Positions 45,826 to 54,362 are shown, counted from the stretch's first letter. The stretch is 64,000 bases of DNA from Flavobacterium erciyesense (GCF_018069925.1 NZ_JAGPXB010000009.1:1-64000); one strand, 5' to 3'. Program-made: numbers and translations. The notes: generated by a model from the sequence alone, not told the origin.

Positions 45826-46413
45826 TTATAATGTTAAACTTGCTACTACAGTATATTTGATTTCGATATTATAGGTGCCTGCTGGACATAAAGAGCTTGG
45901 TTTAATCCTAAATTGAATCGGTATATCTTTTCTACAGCCTATGAATTCCATAATTTTTACAGCTTGGGTAGCGTTGTTAGGGACTACAATGTAATTTCCG
46001 CCATTAGATGGCATTAAGTTTCTTTGACCTAAAGGTTTGATTAATAAAGTATCATAAATACTCACTGTTGGGAAACGTTGTCCGCTGTTTACAGTTGTTT
46101 TTGCTTCAATAGTTATGTTTGCTGGTGCATTAACTGAATTGATATAGACTTTATATCGATATACATTCTGTTCACAGAGAAGAGACGACGAGAGTAATAA
46201 TATTGGATCTAGTACAAAACCAATTTTAGTGGCGTCAAAATTACTTTCGAATCCTACTGAAGCGTCATCAACACCTGCCTCTACCACAACTGCATTAACT
46301 GATTGCGTAAAACTCGGCATTCCTGTAACATTCAAAGTTCCTGCCAAAATTTGGGCTTGTGAATAGCTAAACGATAGCAAGAACGATACTGTTATGATAA
46401 ATAAATTTTTCAT
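45826..46413 (-). CDS. Small secreted subunit, last gene of the pilus-like locus
   Basis: 195 residues from the ATG at 46413, which gives a clean signal peptide (MKNLFIITVSFLLSFSYSQAQ); a GTG start further upstream would run into the previous gene. The mature protein is all-beta by pattern, with four Cys-containing or neighbouring positions (LLCEQNVYRY, EFIGCRKD, SSLCPAG). It ends with LCPAGTYNIEIKYTVVASL, the G.Y...(I/V).YT pattern seen at the end of many fimbrial subunits. It lies 7 bases after the 46.4-kb gene, in the same transcript as the usher-like barrel. I infer a minor or tip subunit; an unrelated secreted beta protein remains possible. Confidence 0.65.
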   Translation of the reverse strand: MKNLFIITVSFLLSFSYSQAQILAGTLNVTGMPSFTQSVNAVVVEAGVDDASVGFESNFDATKIGFVLDPILLLSSSLLCEQNVYRYKVYINSVNAPANITIEAKTTVNSGQRFPTVSIYDTLLIKPLGQRNLMPSNGGNYIVVPNNATQAVKIMEFIGCRKDIPIQFRIKPSSLCPAGTYNIEIKYTVVASLTL

Positions 46414-46420
46414 TTTGGTT

Positions 46421-47008
46421 TTATTTAATTTCATAAATAATTTCAAATCCACTTGGTAATGATAGTCCACTTTGATTCTCTACAGTAATACGAAGATTGT
46501 AACCAGTGCCTAATCCATTTCCGGTGTAGCCGCTTGCAAAACTGTTAATCAAGATTTGTTCTGCAGAGCTTAAGGTAATTGGGCTGCTATTTTGATTAGG
46601 GATATATGACCCACCAATACTTGTTGCAGCAATGACTTGAATTTTTATCACAATCCCAGCAGGAACTATTTGGTTTGTGCGCACATAAATTTTAGCATTA
46701 GCAAAATTCACACCTCGATAGGTATAATTTAACCAAATGTTTTCATTTGTTGCAATTCCGCCAACACCAGTTGCGGGTAAACCTGCTTCTAAGGTAGTGC
46801 TGTTAAGACCAAAGCTAATAGTGTTGCTAGGGTCTGGCTCTGCATCAAGAATAGCAATGGGTTGAAGGCTCAAAGTCGCAAAGTTAGATTGTTGTCCACC
46901 TCCAAAAATGAAATTACTACTAATTGTAACATTCAATATTTCCTGAGCCCCGCAAACTGCGAAGCATAAGGTAAAAAGAGCCGCTAGTATATAGTCTGTA
47001 TTTTTCAT
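46421..47008 (-). CDS. Small secreted pilin-like subunit downstream of the usher-like gene
   Basis: 195 residues with a signal peptide (cleavage near CGAQE). The pattern follows the two abundant-type pilins at 52.5 and 53.4 kb: LQPIAILDAEPD against VPEIALIDIYD, ENIWLNYTYRG against TNLYLNYTSV, and SGYTGNGLGTGYNLRITVEN against ESVYTGDLARGVRLTYTLEQ. It ends GFEIIYEIK. The protein therefore probably shares their Ig-like fold. It starts 2 bases after the usher-like gene, so the two are translationally linked, as expected for a minor subunit needed in fixed ratio to its assembly platform (inference). Confidence 0.65.
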   Translation of the reverse strand: MKNTDYILAALFTLCFAVCGAQEILNVTISSNFIFGGGQQSNFATLSLQPIAILDAEPDPSNTISFGLNSTTLEAGLPATGVGGIATNENIWLNYTYRGVNFANAKIYVRTNQIVPAGIVIKIQVIAATSIGGSYIPNQNSSPITLSSAEQILINSFASGYTGNGLGTGYNLRITVENQSGLSLPSGFEIIYEIK

Positions 47009-47010
47009 AA

Positions 47011-50000
47011 TTACCCTCCTATTGTAAAGTTTTTACTTTTAAATTGTACTTTGCGTTCTTTGCCTTTTACAGGTACATTTATTGTAGTTTTTTCTCCTTC
47101 TTTTACAGTGATTTGAGTTTCTTTTTCAATTTCAAAAAACTCTTTTCCTTTGTAGCGCATAAGTTTTAATTTGTATGTTCCTGGAACGATATTTTGAAAT
47201 TTGAAAACTCCTTGCGCATTCGACTCTACGTTGTACGTGAAGTTCTCATTTTCAATTCTTAAATATCCTTCTAGATTATTACCGTTGGGTCTTGACAATT
47301 CCGGAAAAACAAGAGTTCCTATTATTGATGATGCACGTACAATTGTTATGTTTAATTCTGCTTTTTTATCCTTTTCTATAGTAACCTGAAATGGCGTTTT
47401 TGTAGCGGGAATTATTCCAAATGGAAGGGTAGACTCATCCATTAAAATGTAATTCTTTCCAAGAGGTAAGTTGTTTAACTCAAAAACTCCTTTAGCATTG
47501 GTTACAATACTTTTTCCAGCAGCTATGATTTTTATTCCTTTTACATCTATGCTTTTATCATTTACTTGAATTAAGCCATTTACTCCACCTTGCTCTAAAA
47601 TTCTTTTTATTGGAACTCCAAACGAATAGGTGTAGGTTCCAAAAGCTAATAGTTCCTTTCTATTGGTTACTCCGGGATTTTCAAAATAATTAGCACGGAT
47701 TTCAAATAAATGATTTTTAGCTAGATTAATCATTAACATTGCATTTATGAAATCACGTCTTAAGTAGAAGTCTTCTGGGCTGAAACCACTATTGTATGTA
47801 GCATTGAATCTAAAGTTTCTGTTGAAATTATAGTCAATCCCAACATTGTAAGTATAGAAGTTTTCATTTGCATTAATCTCATTATATCGATTGCTATAAT
47901 TGTGATTAAGACCGCTTCGAAGTGAAAAATGACTTGAAAACCGATAAGATGCATCTACAGTATGAGCATAAGTAGTTCTGTATTGCAGATCGTTACTTAA
48001 TAAATTTTGTGTTTCGGCTATTCTTCCGGTAAAGCCAAAAGCAAATGCTTTACCAGTGAAAATATATCTGTAGTCGATTCCAGATTCATTATAAAAATAA
48101 CTTTTGGGCTCAAGTTGATCCTCTCTTGTTCTCTTATCTACACGAATATCAAAATAGCTTTTAGGACTAAAACGGTATCCTATTCTTCCGTAATAGTTTT
48201 CAAAATAGGGTTCAGCAGCAAAAAACAACGGGTTTAAACGCTTATTTACTTTAGATACGGTTTGTCCGATAACAAAATCGAATTTTCTAAATTTATAGAA
48301 TAAGCTATTGTTGTACTCAATACTATTTCTGATGATTCCAAAGTAATTTTTACCTGAAAATGTAAAGCTCCCACTATAAGTCAAACCGTTCATTTTTTGG
48401 ACGAGGTTAAAGAAATGAGCCTGATCAACATGTTTGTTAGTAACGCTGAGTGAAGACTCTGCGTTGATAAACGTGTTTTTTGATCTTAGCTCAAAATTAG
48501 CAGTACCAATTTGACCTTTTTCGTCCAAGTTAGCTTCTATGTTTCTGTTGGCTCCCATAACAGTTCCTTTAGAGCTTTCTACTGCAAATCCTAATAGGGC
48601 GTTCTTATTAAAACGATAAACAGATTTAAAGCCAAATAGTGCTTCTGAATTAAAGCTGTACAATCTCGGTTTAGTAAAGAAAGCAGATAGTGTCCAATCA
48701 TTTATATTTTGATCAACTCTAAATCCCATTCCAAAGCGGCTATCAAAACCTAAGCGATTGATATAATAGGCGTGATCTCCTAAATACACAGTCGTGTTAT
48801 TATTGTATTTATAGATTAAACTATATTGATCTGTAATGCCGAAATTGATTAGATTTTTTTGTTGAGGTGCTCTAATGATTAAATTCAAGTAATTTTTTCT
48901 TTTCAAATCTAAAAACCCATCACCTAATAATTCCCCTGAAAGTGCTGAAAAATTCCTGTCTTGAAATGTATTACTAATATAGTTTACACTAAAGCGTACT
49001 GGATATCTAAAAAACGGATCTGCTTGTTTAAGTTTTGTAGGAAACACTTTTGTGCTGCCGTATGCTTTATATGACTTGCCAGAGGTTACACTCAGCGCAT
49101 TTAAAGAGGTTGTGATCGTAGTGAAATCATAATACTTTGCATCAGTTTTTTGTGTTATTTCAACTGTTGCCGTCATATTTGGACCTAGTTTAATCAATTT
49201 CGCTCCTTTAATGGTGTTTGTTGAGGATATCGAGATTTCTTGTTCTACATTACCTCTATTTTTAATTTCATATTTGGCCTCTATTATTTCTCCCGCTTGT
49301 ACTTTGCCAGAAGTGAACAAGTTGTACACCTCTAGGTCTAAGTTTGGTTCAATGTTAAAAACAACTTCTTTTGAGCCAATTTTACTTCCATTTAAATTTT
49401 TAACGATAAAAGTCGCAACAGTGTTTCCTGATGGATTGTCTACTGGTATATTGAAACTGATTAACACCATTTTCTTTTCATTAGCCTCCAAGACGCCAAT
49501 ATCACTTATTGAAATTAAGCTCCAATTGCGAGGTAATTCGGCTATAAGTTTTAAATTAGAGGTGCTGTTTTCGCCGTTTTCAATTTCGATAATTAACGTA
49601 TGGCTTTTATTTGTTGGATAACTTTCTTTAAGGTTTACGACACGAATTTTAATTTGTTCTATTCCTGAAGCATTTTGTTTTTTTTCTTTTGTTTCTACAA
49701 TTGTGGCAGTTGAAACTTTGATATTATCGGATGCGGATACACTTTTTTTATTGGTTTCAGAAGTTCCTTTAGCTAAATCTTCCTTTGAATTAGTAGTAGG
49801 AACAACTTTTTGTTTGTCTACGGTTTTAGTGCTATTAGTGTTTCCTATTTCTGGAACTATAGTGTTTTTAGTGTTTTGTTTTGTACTTGATTTATCATTC
49901 GCGATACTGTTGTTTTTTACAGTGTTTTGTTTTGATAAGCTTGATTTCAATCCGTTTGAAGTAGCAAGTTTTGCATTAACCGCTTTCGCTGGTGCTTTTA

Positions 50001-51372
50001 TTGATGAACTTGTAGCAGTATTTTTTACGGTATTTAATGCTAATTTTTTATTGTTTTGTTGTGACTGTGCCTCTTTTACAGCTGCAACTCCACCAGCATT
50101 AGTGGTGGTTTTTGCTACTGCCACAAGAGGAGTTTCATTTGAATTAGAGTTTGCTTGAGTTTTATCTTTTGCGAAAGCACGTTGCATTGCTTGCATCTCA
50201 TTTTTTGTAAACGATTTCACATCATTTTGTTTTTTGTTATCCGCAATAGGATTTTTAGTCCTGTTTGTTTCAGTAGCATTACTATTCGTTTTTGCTACTG
50301 CCACAGGAACAGTTTCATTTGAATCAGGGTTTGTTTGAGTTTTTTCTTTTGCGAAAGCACGTTGCATTACTTTTATTTCTTCTTTAGTAAACGATTTTAA
50401 ATCATTTTGTTTTTTGTTATAAGCAATAGTATTTTTAGTCCTGTTTGTTTCAGTAGCATTAGTGTTCGTTTTTGCTATTCCCATCGAGGTTGTTTCATTA
50501 GTACCTGAGTTTGTTTGAGTTTTTTCTTTTGAAAAAGCACGTTGCATTACTTGCATCTCATTTTTTGTAAACGATTTTACATCATTTTGTTTTTTGTTAT
50601 CCGCAATAGTATTTTTAGTCCTGTTTGTTTCGGTAGCATTAGTATTCGTTTTTGCTACTGCCACAGGAACAGTTTCATTTGAATCAGGGTTTGTTTGAGT
50701 TTTTTCTTTTGAGAAAGCACGTTGCATTTCTTGCATCTCATTTTTTGTAAACGATTTTACATCATTTTGTTTTTTGTTATCCGCAATAGTATTTTTAGTC
50801 CTGTTTGTTTCAGTAGCATTAGTGTTCGTTTTTGCTACTGCCACAGGAACAGTTTCAATTGAATCAGAGTTTGTTTGAGTTTTATCTTTTGAGAAAGTAC
50901 GTTGCATTACTTGCATCTCATTTTTTGTAAACGATTTTACATTAGTTTGTTTTTTGTTAAGCGCTGTAGCATTTTTAGTTGTGTTTGTTTCAGTAGTAGT
51001 AGTGTTCGTTTTTGCCAATTCAATAGCTTCGTTATCATTATCATCAGCGCTCTCTTGAGTTTTGACTTTTGAGAAAGCACGTTGCATTGCTTTTATTTCT
51101 TCTTCAGTAAACTTTTTTACATCGTTTTGGTGAGAAGCAGCAGCATTAGGTTCTTTTTCTATGATTTTTGATGTTAGTTCTGCATTTGATCTTTCACTTG
51201 CTTGTTTCTTATAGTAATTTGATGAGTCATTATCCTCATTTTGAATTGGTGTAGTTGTAGGTGTTGAAGTAGTACTCACACTTACTGTATCCAAATCTTC
51301 AGACTGCACTCCCATCCCACATCCTATGTAGAGAGGTAGAAGTAGATAGATAAGTTTATATACAGTTTTCAT
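47011..51372 (-). CDS. Usher-like outer-membrane barrel with N-terminal repeats, NEW3-like domains and two C-terminal Ig domains
   Basis: 1453 residues. The N-terminal signal ends in LPLYIGCG, a possible lipobox. Residues ~60-430 are six 60-residue low-complexity repeats (F.K.EM..MQRAF.K). A Ser/Thr/Lys-rich linker reaches ~570. Two NEW3-like Ig domains follow (about 577-675 and 676-780), then a long beta barrel (about 785-1254). Early in the barrel LGD is followed by FDSRFGMGFRVD, close to the LGD...FD..NFRG..L.SD pattern of FimD/Csu ushers. Two small Ig-like domains close the protein (about 1255-1345, with TNAKGVFELNNLPLGKNY, and 1346-1453), placed like usher CTD1 and CTD2. The chaperone-like gene is 38 bases upstream and pilin-like genes flank it. 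The usher assignment is an inference from motif and context; other barrel families are possible. Confidence 0.6.
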   Translation of the reverse strand: MKTVYKLIYLLLPLYIGCGMGVQSEDLDTVSVSTTSTPTTTPIQNEDNDSSNYYKKQASERSNAELTSKIIEKEPNAAASHQNDVKKFTEEEIKAMQRAFSKVKTQESADDNDNEAIELAKTNTTTTETNTTKNATALNKKQTNVKSFTKNEMQVMQRTFSKDKTQTNSDSIETVPVAVAKTNTNATETNRTKNTIADNKKQNDVKSFTKNEMQEMQRAFSKEKTQTNPDSNETVPVAVAKTNTNATETNRTKNTIADNKKQNDVKSFTKNEMQVMQRAFSKEKTQTNSGTNETTSMGIAKTNTNATETNRTKNTIAYNKKQNDLKSFTKEEIKVMQRAFAKEKTQTNPDSNETVPVAVAKTNSNATETNRTKNPIADNKKQNDVKSFTKNEMQAMQRAFAKDKTQANSNSNETPLVAVAKTTTNAGGVAAVKEAQSQQNNKKLALNTVKNTATSSSIKAPAKAVNAKLATSNGLKSSLSKQNTVKNNSIANDKSSTKQNTKNTIVPEIGNTNSTKTVDKQKVVPTTNSKEDLAKGTSETNKKSVSASDNIKVSTATIVETKEKKQNASGIEQIKIRVVNLKESYPTNKSHTLIIEIENGENSTSNLKLIAELPRNWSLISISDIGVLEANEKKMVLISFNIPVDNPSGNTVATFIVKNLNGSKIGSKEVVFNIEPNLDLEVYNLFTSGKVQAGEIIEAKYEIKNRGNVEQEISISSTNTIKGAKLIKLGPNMTATVEITQKTDAKYYDFTTITTSLNALSVTSGKSYKAYGSTKVFPTKLKQADPFFRYPVRFSVNYISNTFQDRNFSALSGELLGDGFLDLKRKNYLNLIIRAPQQKNLINFGITDQYSLIYKYNNNTTVYLGDHAYYINRLGFDSRFGMGFRVDQNINDWTLSAFFTKPRLYSFNSEALFGFKSVYRFNKNALLGFAVESSKGTVMGANRNIEANLDEKGQIGTANFELRSKNTFINAESSLSVTNKHVDQAHFFNLVQKMNGLTYSGSFTFSGKNYFGIIRNSIEYNNSLFYKFRKFDFVIGQTVSKVNKRLNPLFFAAEPYFENYYGRIGYRFSPKSYFDIRVDKRTREDQLEPKSYFYNESGIDYRYIFTGKAFAFGFTGRIAETQNLLSNDLQYRTTYAHTVDASYRFSSHFSLRSGLNHNYSNRYNEINANENFYTYNVGIDYNFNRNFRFNATYNSGFSPEDFYLRRDFINAMLMINLAKNHLFEIRANYFENPGVTNRKELLAFGTYTYSFGVPIKRILEQGGVNGLIQVNDKSIDVKGIKIIAAGKSIVTNAKGVFELNNLPLGKNYILMDESTLPFGIIPATKTPFQVTIEKDKKAELNITIVRASSIIGTLVFPELSRPNGNNLEGYLRIENENFTYNVESNAQGVFKFQNIVPGTYKLKLMRYKGKEFFEIEKETQITVKEGEKTTINVPVKGKERKVQFKSKNFTIGG
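50100..51130 (-). repeat. Six in-frame 180-bp tandem repeats in the usher-like gene
   Basis: The phrase GAAAGCACGTTGCATT (or close variants) recurs at about 50172, 50352, 50532, 50712, 50892 (GAAAGTACG) and 51072, exactly 180 bases apart. Each unit encodes 60 residues. The inner four copies are nearly identical, the outer two more diverged, so copy number has probably changed recently. Confidence 0.92.
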
Positions 51373-51410
51373 AGTAGTAGATTATAATTAATGAAGTGTG
51401 ACCCTAAACG

Positions 51411-52193
51411 TTAGTCTATAGCAAGACTAACGTTAGTTCCTATAAATTTTTCTCTCGAATCAGCGACCAAAAGACAGGTGTAATTTCCTTTAGGAAGTTC
51501 GGAAATGTTGATGGTGTAATCTTTGCAAAAGCCAGGGAATACTAAGCCTCTGATTGTTGTTTTTTGAAAGATGTTTTTTCCTTCTGAATCATAAATCTCT
51601 AAAGACAATTTTACGCCTTCGATAAATGAATTTTGATTAGCAATTTTAATTACTAAGTTTTTGCTATCTGTAGTTTTGTCAATGTCAACTTTTTGAAAAT
51701 CTAAGCTTACTTCATCAAGGCTATTTACATTTGTTATTAAGGCAATAGCATATCTCATTTTTGTATTCAGACCTATGTTGTGCTCAAGTTTTTCTTTTTT
51801 AATAGGTTTTTCTATGTCAATCATTAACATGTTCCAGAAGGTGCCTCTTAATGCTTGGTCTTTTGGGATGTTGATTGTGAATCTGTAACTATATTGTTCT
51901 TTTGGATTCAGTACCTTGTCCATTAAACTTCCATCAAACCAGTTTAAAGACGATTTTAAGTGGGATTGTGTAGTTGAAAAAGTACGGTCTCCTGTGCAAG
52001 AAAAAATGGCTTCGTGTAAACTAAAGGAAACTGTTTGCTGTTCATCTGAACTATTGAGTAGAATAACTTCGCCCTGGATTTGAGTGCCCGAGATTCCAGA
52101 ATATATATGTGTTAATCCGTTAGTTACAACAACGCTTGAGTAGGTCAAATTCACGAATAAAAATAATGCGATAATTAAGTATATTTTTTTCAT
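51411..52193 (-). CDS. Periplasmic two-domain Ig-like protein, candidate pilus chaperone
   Basis: 260 residues with a signal peptide (cleavage near NLTYSS). Two beta domains are visible. Domain 1 (about 22-130) contains GEVILLNSSDEQQTVSFSLHEAI, a loop NPKEQYSYRFTINIPKDQAL and RGTFWNMLMIDIEKP, which resembles the end of domain 1 in PapD/Csu-type chaperones. The linker LNTKMRYAIALIT sits where chaperones carry the R-I-x-V segment leading to domain 2 (about 140-260). The gene stands between the pilin-like genes and the usher-like barrel, the standard place for a chaperone. Identity to classical chaperones looks too low to be sure by eye, and a DUF916-like or other Ig protein is the main alternative. 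Confidence 0.6.
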   Translation of the reverse strand: MKKIYLIIALFLFVNLTYSSVVVTNGLTHIYSGISGTQIQGEVILLNSSDEQQTVSFSLHEAIFSCTGDRTFSTTQSHLKSSLNWFDGSLMDKVLNPKEQYSYRFTINIPKDQALRGTFWNMLMIDIEKPIKKEKLEHNIGLNTKMRYAIALITNVNSLDEVSLDFQKVDIDKTTDSKNLVIKIANQNSFIEGVKLSLEIYDSEGKNIFQKTTIRGLVFPGFCKDYTINISELPKGNYTCLLVADSREKFIGTNVSLAID

Positions 52194-52507
52194 TTTTACG
52201 TTTATTAGGGAAATAATTGGGATCAGGGTTTTTTACTATACAATAAAGTTACTATCTAAGTAGGGAAATTGATAGTGATTTTCGATGGCTAGCTCGTTAC
52301 TGCAGTTAAATGGTGTTATTTAGTCTTTGAACTATTTTGATAATTCAGTACGGTATTGATGTGGTCTATTTTTGATTAACGATGTCATATAAATAAGATT
52401 GCTAAGTTGCTGCTAAACGTGTTTTTAGAATCAATCCTAAAAAAGAAAGGTTCTATACACTGTGTAAAGAACCTTTCTTGGTAGATGGTAAAAATAAATG
52501 TAGTGCA
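52194..52507. other. Intergenic region between second pilin-like gene and chaperone-like gene
   Basis: 314 bases without a gene. It contains the strong terminator at 52443-52479 and about 250 further bases that should hold a separate promoter for the chaperone-usher transcript. I could not place a full TTG...TAnnTTTG pair on the minus strand. Confidence 0.55.
52443..52479 (-). terminator. Strong terminator after the second pilin-like gene
   Basis: AAGAAAGGTTCT (52443-52454) and AGAACCTTTCTT (52468-52479) form a 12-bp stem. The loop can extend it by TACAC/GTGTA. On the minus strand it is followed by TTTT. It sits 29 bases past the gene's stop codon and separates the abundant-subunit genes from the chaperone and usher. 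Confidence 0.9.
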
Positions 52508-53152
52508 TTAAATATCAGTCAAAGTATATTTAAGAGTTGCACTGTAATCTCCAGCACGGTACAATGCGAAGTTTCCGTTTTGTTCTAATGTGTAGGTTAG
52601 TCTTACACCTCTAGCCAAATCGCCAGTGTACACACTTTCAATGCTTGTTACTAATAGCGCATCTACACCAATTGCATTGGTTACTCCTAAACGTACTCCT
52701 GCAGCAGTTACTGTTCCAGCAGAATCGGTTGTACCTCCATTAGCAATAATTGAGGGAGCTACAGGTGTTATTCTTAAATCTAAGCTTGCTGGAAATGTAC
52801 TACCAGCTTCTAACTGAACATTGATTTGACGGGTTAAGTCGTATCCGCTTCCATTTGCTGCTGTAGCTACAACACTAGTGTAATTCAAGTACAAATTGGT
52901 GTAACTCAGGGCTGAAAACGCATACAATCCTGCTTCACGGTTGACACCAGATTGTGTAGCATTCGCCATGTTGAATACAACGGTTGCAGCTTCTGTTCCG
53001 GTATTACTGTCATAAATGTCTATCAGTGCAATTTCTGGTACGCTGACATTTAAGAGGTGTGTAGCAGTGTTTACATCAGTGTTGTCTTGAGCATTTGCGT
53101 TGCTAGCAAATAGAGCGGCAACGGCTACGAATAGTAGGTTAACATTTTTCAT
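52508..53152 (-). CDS. Pilin-like secreted protein, copy 2
   Basis: 214 residues from the ATG at 53152 (MKNVNLLFVAVAALFASNANAQ). A TTG-started longer form to 53185 is rejected because it would begin inside the -7 element at 53183-53190. The mature chain has an N-terminal alternating hydrophobic strand (HLLNVSVPEIALIDIYD), several beta segments and a C-terminal GDYSATLKYTLTDI, a pattern like the last strand of chaperone-usher pilins. There are no cysteines. It differs from the 53.4-kb copy at only about six mature positions. Its own terminator follows. Probably a major structural subunit; function is inferred from locus layout. Confidence 0.7.
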   Translation of the reverse strand: MKNVNLLFVAVAALFASNANAQDNTDVNTATHLLNVSVPEIALIDIYDSNTGTEAATVVFNMANATQSGVNREAGLYAFSALSYTNLYLNYTSVVATAANGSGYDLTRQINVQLEAGSTFPASLDLRITPVAPSIIANGGTTDSAGTVTAAGVRLGVTNAIGVDALLVTSIESVYTGDLARGVRLTYTLEQNGNFALYRAGDYSATLKYTLTDI

Positions 53153-53182
53153 ATTTTGGGTTTTTAGATTATTAATATATTT

Positions 53183-53190
53183 CAAAACTA
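53183..53190 (-). promoter_or_regulatory. -7 element for pilin-like copy 2
   Basis: Minus-strand TAGTTTTG matches TAnnTTTG and stands 30 bases upstream of the ATG at 53152. A -33 TTG was not found at usual spacing. Confidence 0.5.
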
Positions 53191-53358
53191 CGACCTAAGA
53201 TCGTTGCAGAGTTTGGTTTTTCGTTAGACTGCATTGAAGTATAGACCAATAAAAGCTTTTAAAAGTCTTTCTGTAAATGATGCTGCCTTGTTTTGCTGGT
53301 AAAAATTAATATTTCTTCTTACATCTGTGACTGCTAAGTCAGCATGTTTATAACCCAA

Positions 53359-53389
53359 AAAGGTTCTATACAGTGTGTAAAGAACCTTT
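53359..53389 (-). terminator. Terminator after the first pilin-like gene
   Basis: AAAGGTTCT (53359-53367) and AGAACCTTT (53381-53389) form a 9-bp stem followed on the minus strand by TTTTT-type bases. It is a diverged duplicate of the 52443-52479 terminator, so the duplication unit included the terminator. Confidence 0.85.
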
Positions 53390-53419
53390 CTTGGTAATGG
53401 CAAAATTAAATGTAGTGCA

Positions 53420-54064
53420 TTAAATATCAGTCAAAGTATATTTGATAGTTGCACTGTAATCTCCAGCACGGTACAATGCGAAGTTTCCATTTTGTTCTAA
53501 TGTGTATGTTAATCTTACACCTCTAGCCATATCTCCAGTGTACACACTTTCAATACTTGTTACTAATAGCGCATCAACACCAATTGCATTGGTCACTCCT
53601 AGAGCTACACCTGCAGCAGTTACTGTTCCAGCAGAATCGGTTGTACCCCCATTAGCAATAATTGAAGGAGCAACAGGTGTTATTCTTAAATCTAAACTCG
53701 CTGGAAATGTACTACCTGCTTCTAACTGAACATTGATCTGACGGGTTAAGTCGTATCCGCTTCCATTTGTTGCTGTAGCTACAACACTTGTGTAATTCAA
53801 GTACAAATTGGTGTAACTCAAGGCTGAAAACGCATACAAACCTGCTTCACGGTTAACACCAGATTGTGTAGCATTCGCCATGTTGAATACAACGGTTGCA
53901 GCTTCTGTTCCGGTATTATTGTCATAAATGTCTATCAGTGCAATTTCTGGTACGCTCACATTTAAGAGGTGTGTAGCAACGTTTACATCAGTGTTGTCTT
54001 GAGCATTTACTTGTGTTGCAAATAATCCAGCAACACTTAATAATAGTAGATTAAAATTTTTCAT
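53420..54064 (-). CDS. Pilin-like secreted protein, copy 1
   Basis: 214 residues with a signal peptide ending near QVNAQ. The mature part is nearly identical to copy 2 (changes such as NTATH/NVATH, DSN/DNN, TAAN/TATN, RLGV/ALGV, DLARG/DMARG, ATLKY/ATIKY), while the signal peptides differ more. It has the same N-terminal hydrophobic strand and C-terminal GDYSATIKYTLTDI. It is the first gene of the locus and has its own promoter (54093-54100) and terminator. The high copy identity and separate transcription units suggest an abundant subunit. Confidence 0.7.
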   Translation of the reverse strand: MKNFNLLLLSVAGLFATQVNAQDNTDVNVATHLLNVSVPEIALIDIYDNNTGTEAATVVFNMANATQSGVNREAGLYAFSALSYTNLYLNYTSVVATATNGSGYDLTRQINVQLEAGSTFPASLDLRITPVAPSIIANGGTTDSAGTVTAAGVALGVTNAIGVDALLVTSIESVYTGDMARGVRLTYTLEQNGNFALYRAGDYSATIKYTLTDI

Positions 54065-54092
54065 GGTAATAGGTTTTTTGGGTTTATTGGGT

Positions 54093-54100
54093 CAAAGTTA
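54093..54100 (-). promoter_or_regulatory. -7 element for pilin-like copy 1
   Basis: Minus-strand TAACTTTG matches TAnnTTTG and lies 28 bases upstream of the start codon at 54064. The remainder of the ~300-base gap to the divergent barrel gene shows only the promoter at 54287. Confidence 0.6.
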
Positions 54101-54286
54101 ATTTGATGTTCCATAAAATATTTTGTTATTCGTTGAATAGCAGTTTGCTATAGTTGAGTTTGTTAAAAGTGGTGATGAGCTGGCTGCGTGATCAAGATTT
54201 TTATTTGCAAACAAATATCTAGCGATTGGTGAAGGATTCGGATTTTTATTTGTTTGCCATAAAAGACATTTTTAGGAATCTAGTGC

Positions 54287-54294
54287 TATCTTTG
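54287..54294 (+). promoter_or_regulatory. -7 element for the outer-membrane barrel gene at 54.4 kb
   Basis: TATCTTTG matches TAnnTTTG, 68 bases upstream of the ATG. No -33 TTG at normal spacing. Confidence 0.45.
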
Positions 54295-54362
54295 TTCTGC
54301 ACTAGTTTTAAACGGAATTAATCCAACCTGTTATTCTATTTTCACTTCAAATTAATTACAAT

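Noticed and set aside
50100-51130. Regular 180-bp repeats as a non-coding array
   Set aside because: They stay in frame within one long gene and encode a consistent 60-residue unit.
53153-53185. TTG start giving an N-terminal extension of pilin-like copy 2
   Set aside because: It would start inside the -7 element, and the ATG at 53152 gives a clean signal peptide equal to that of copy 1.
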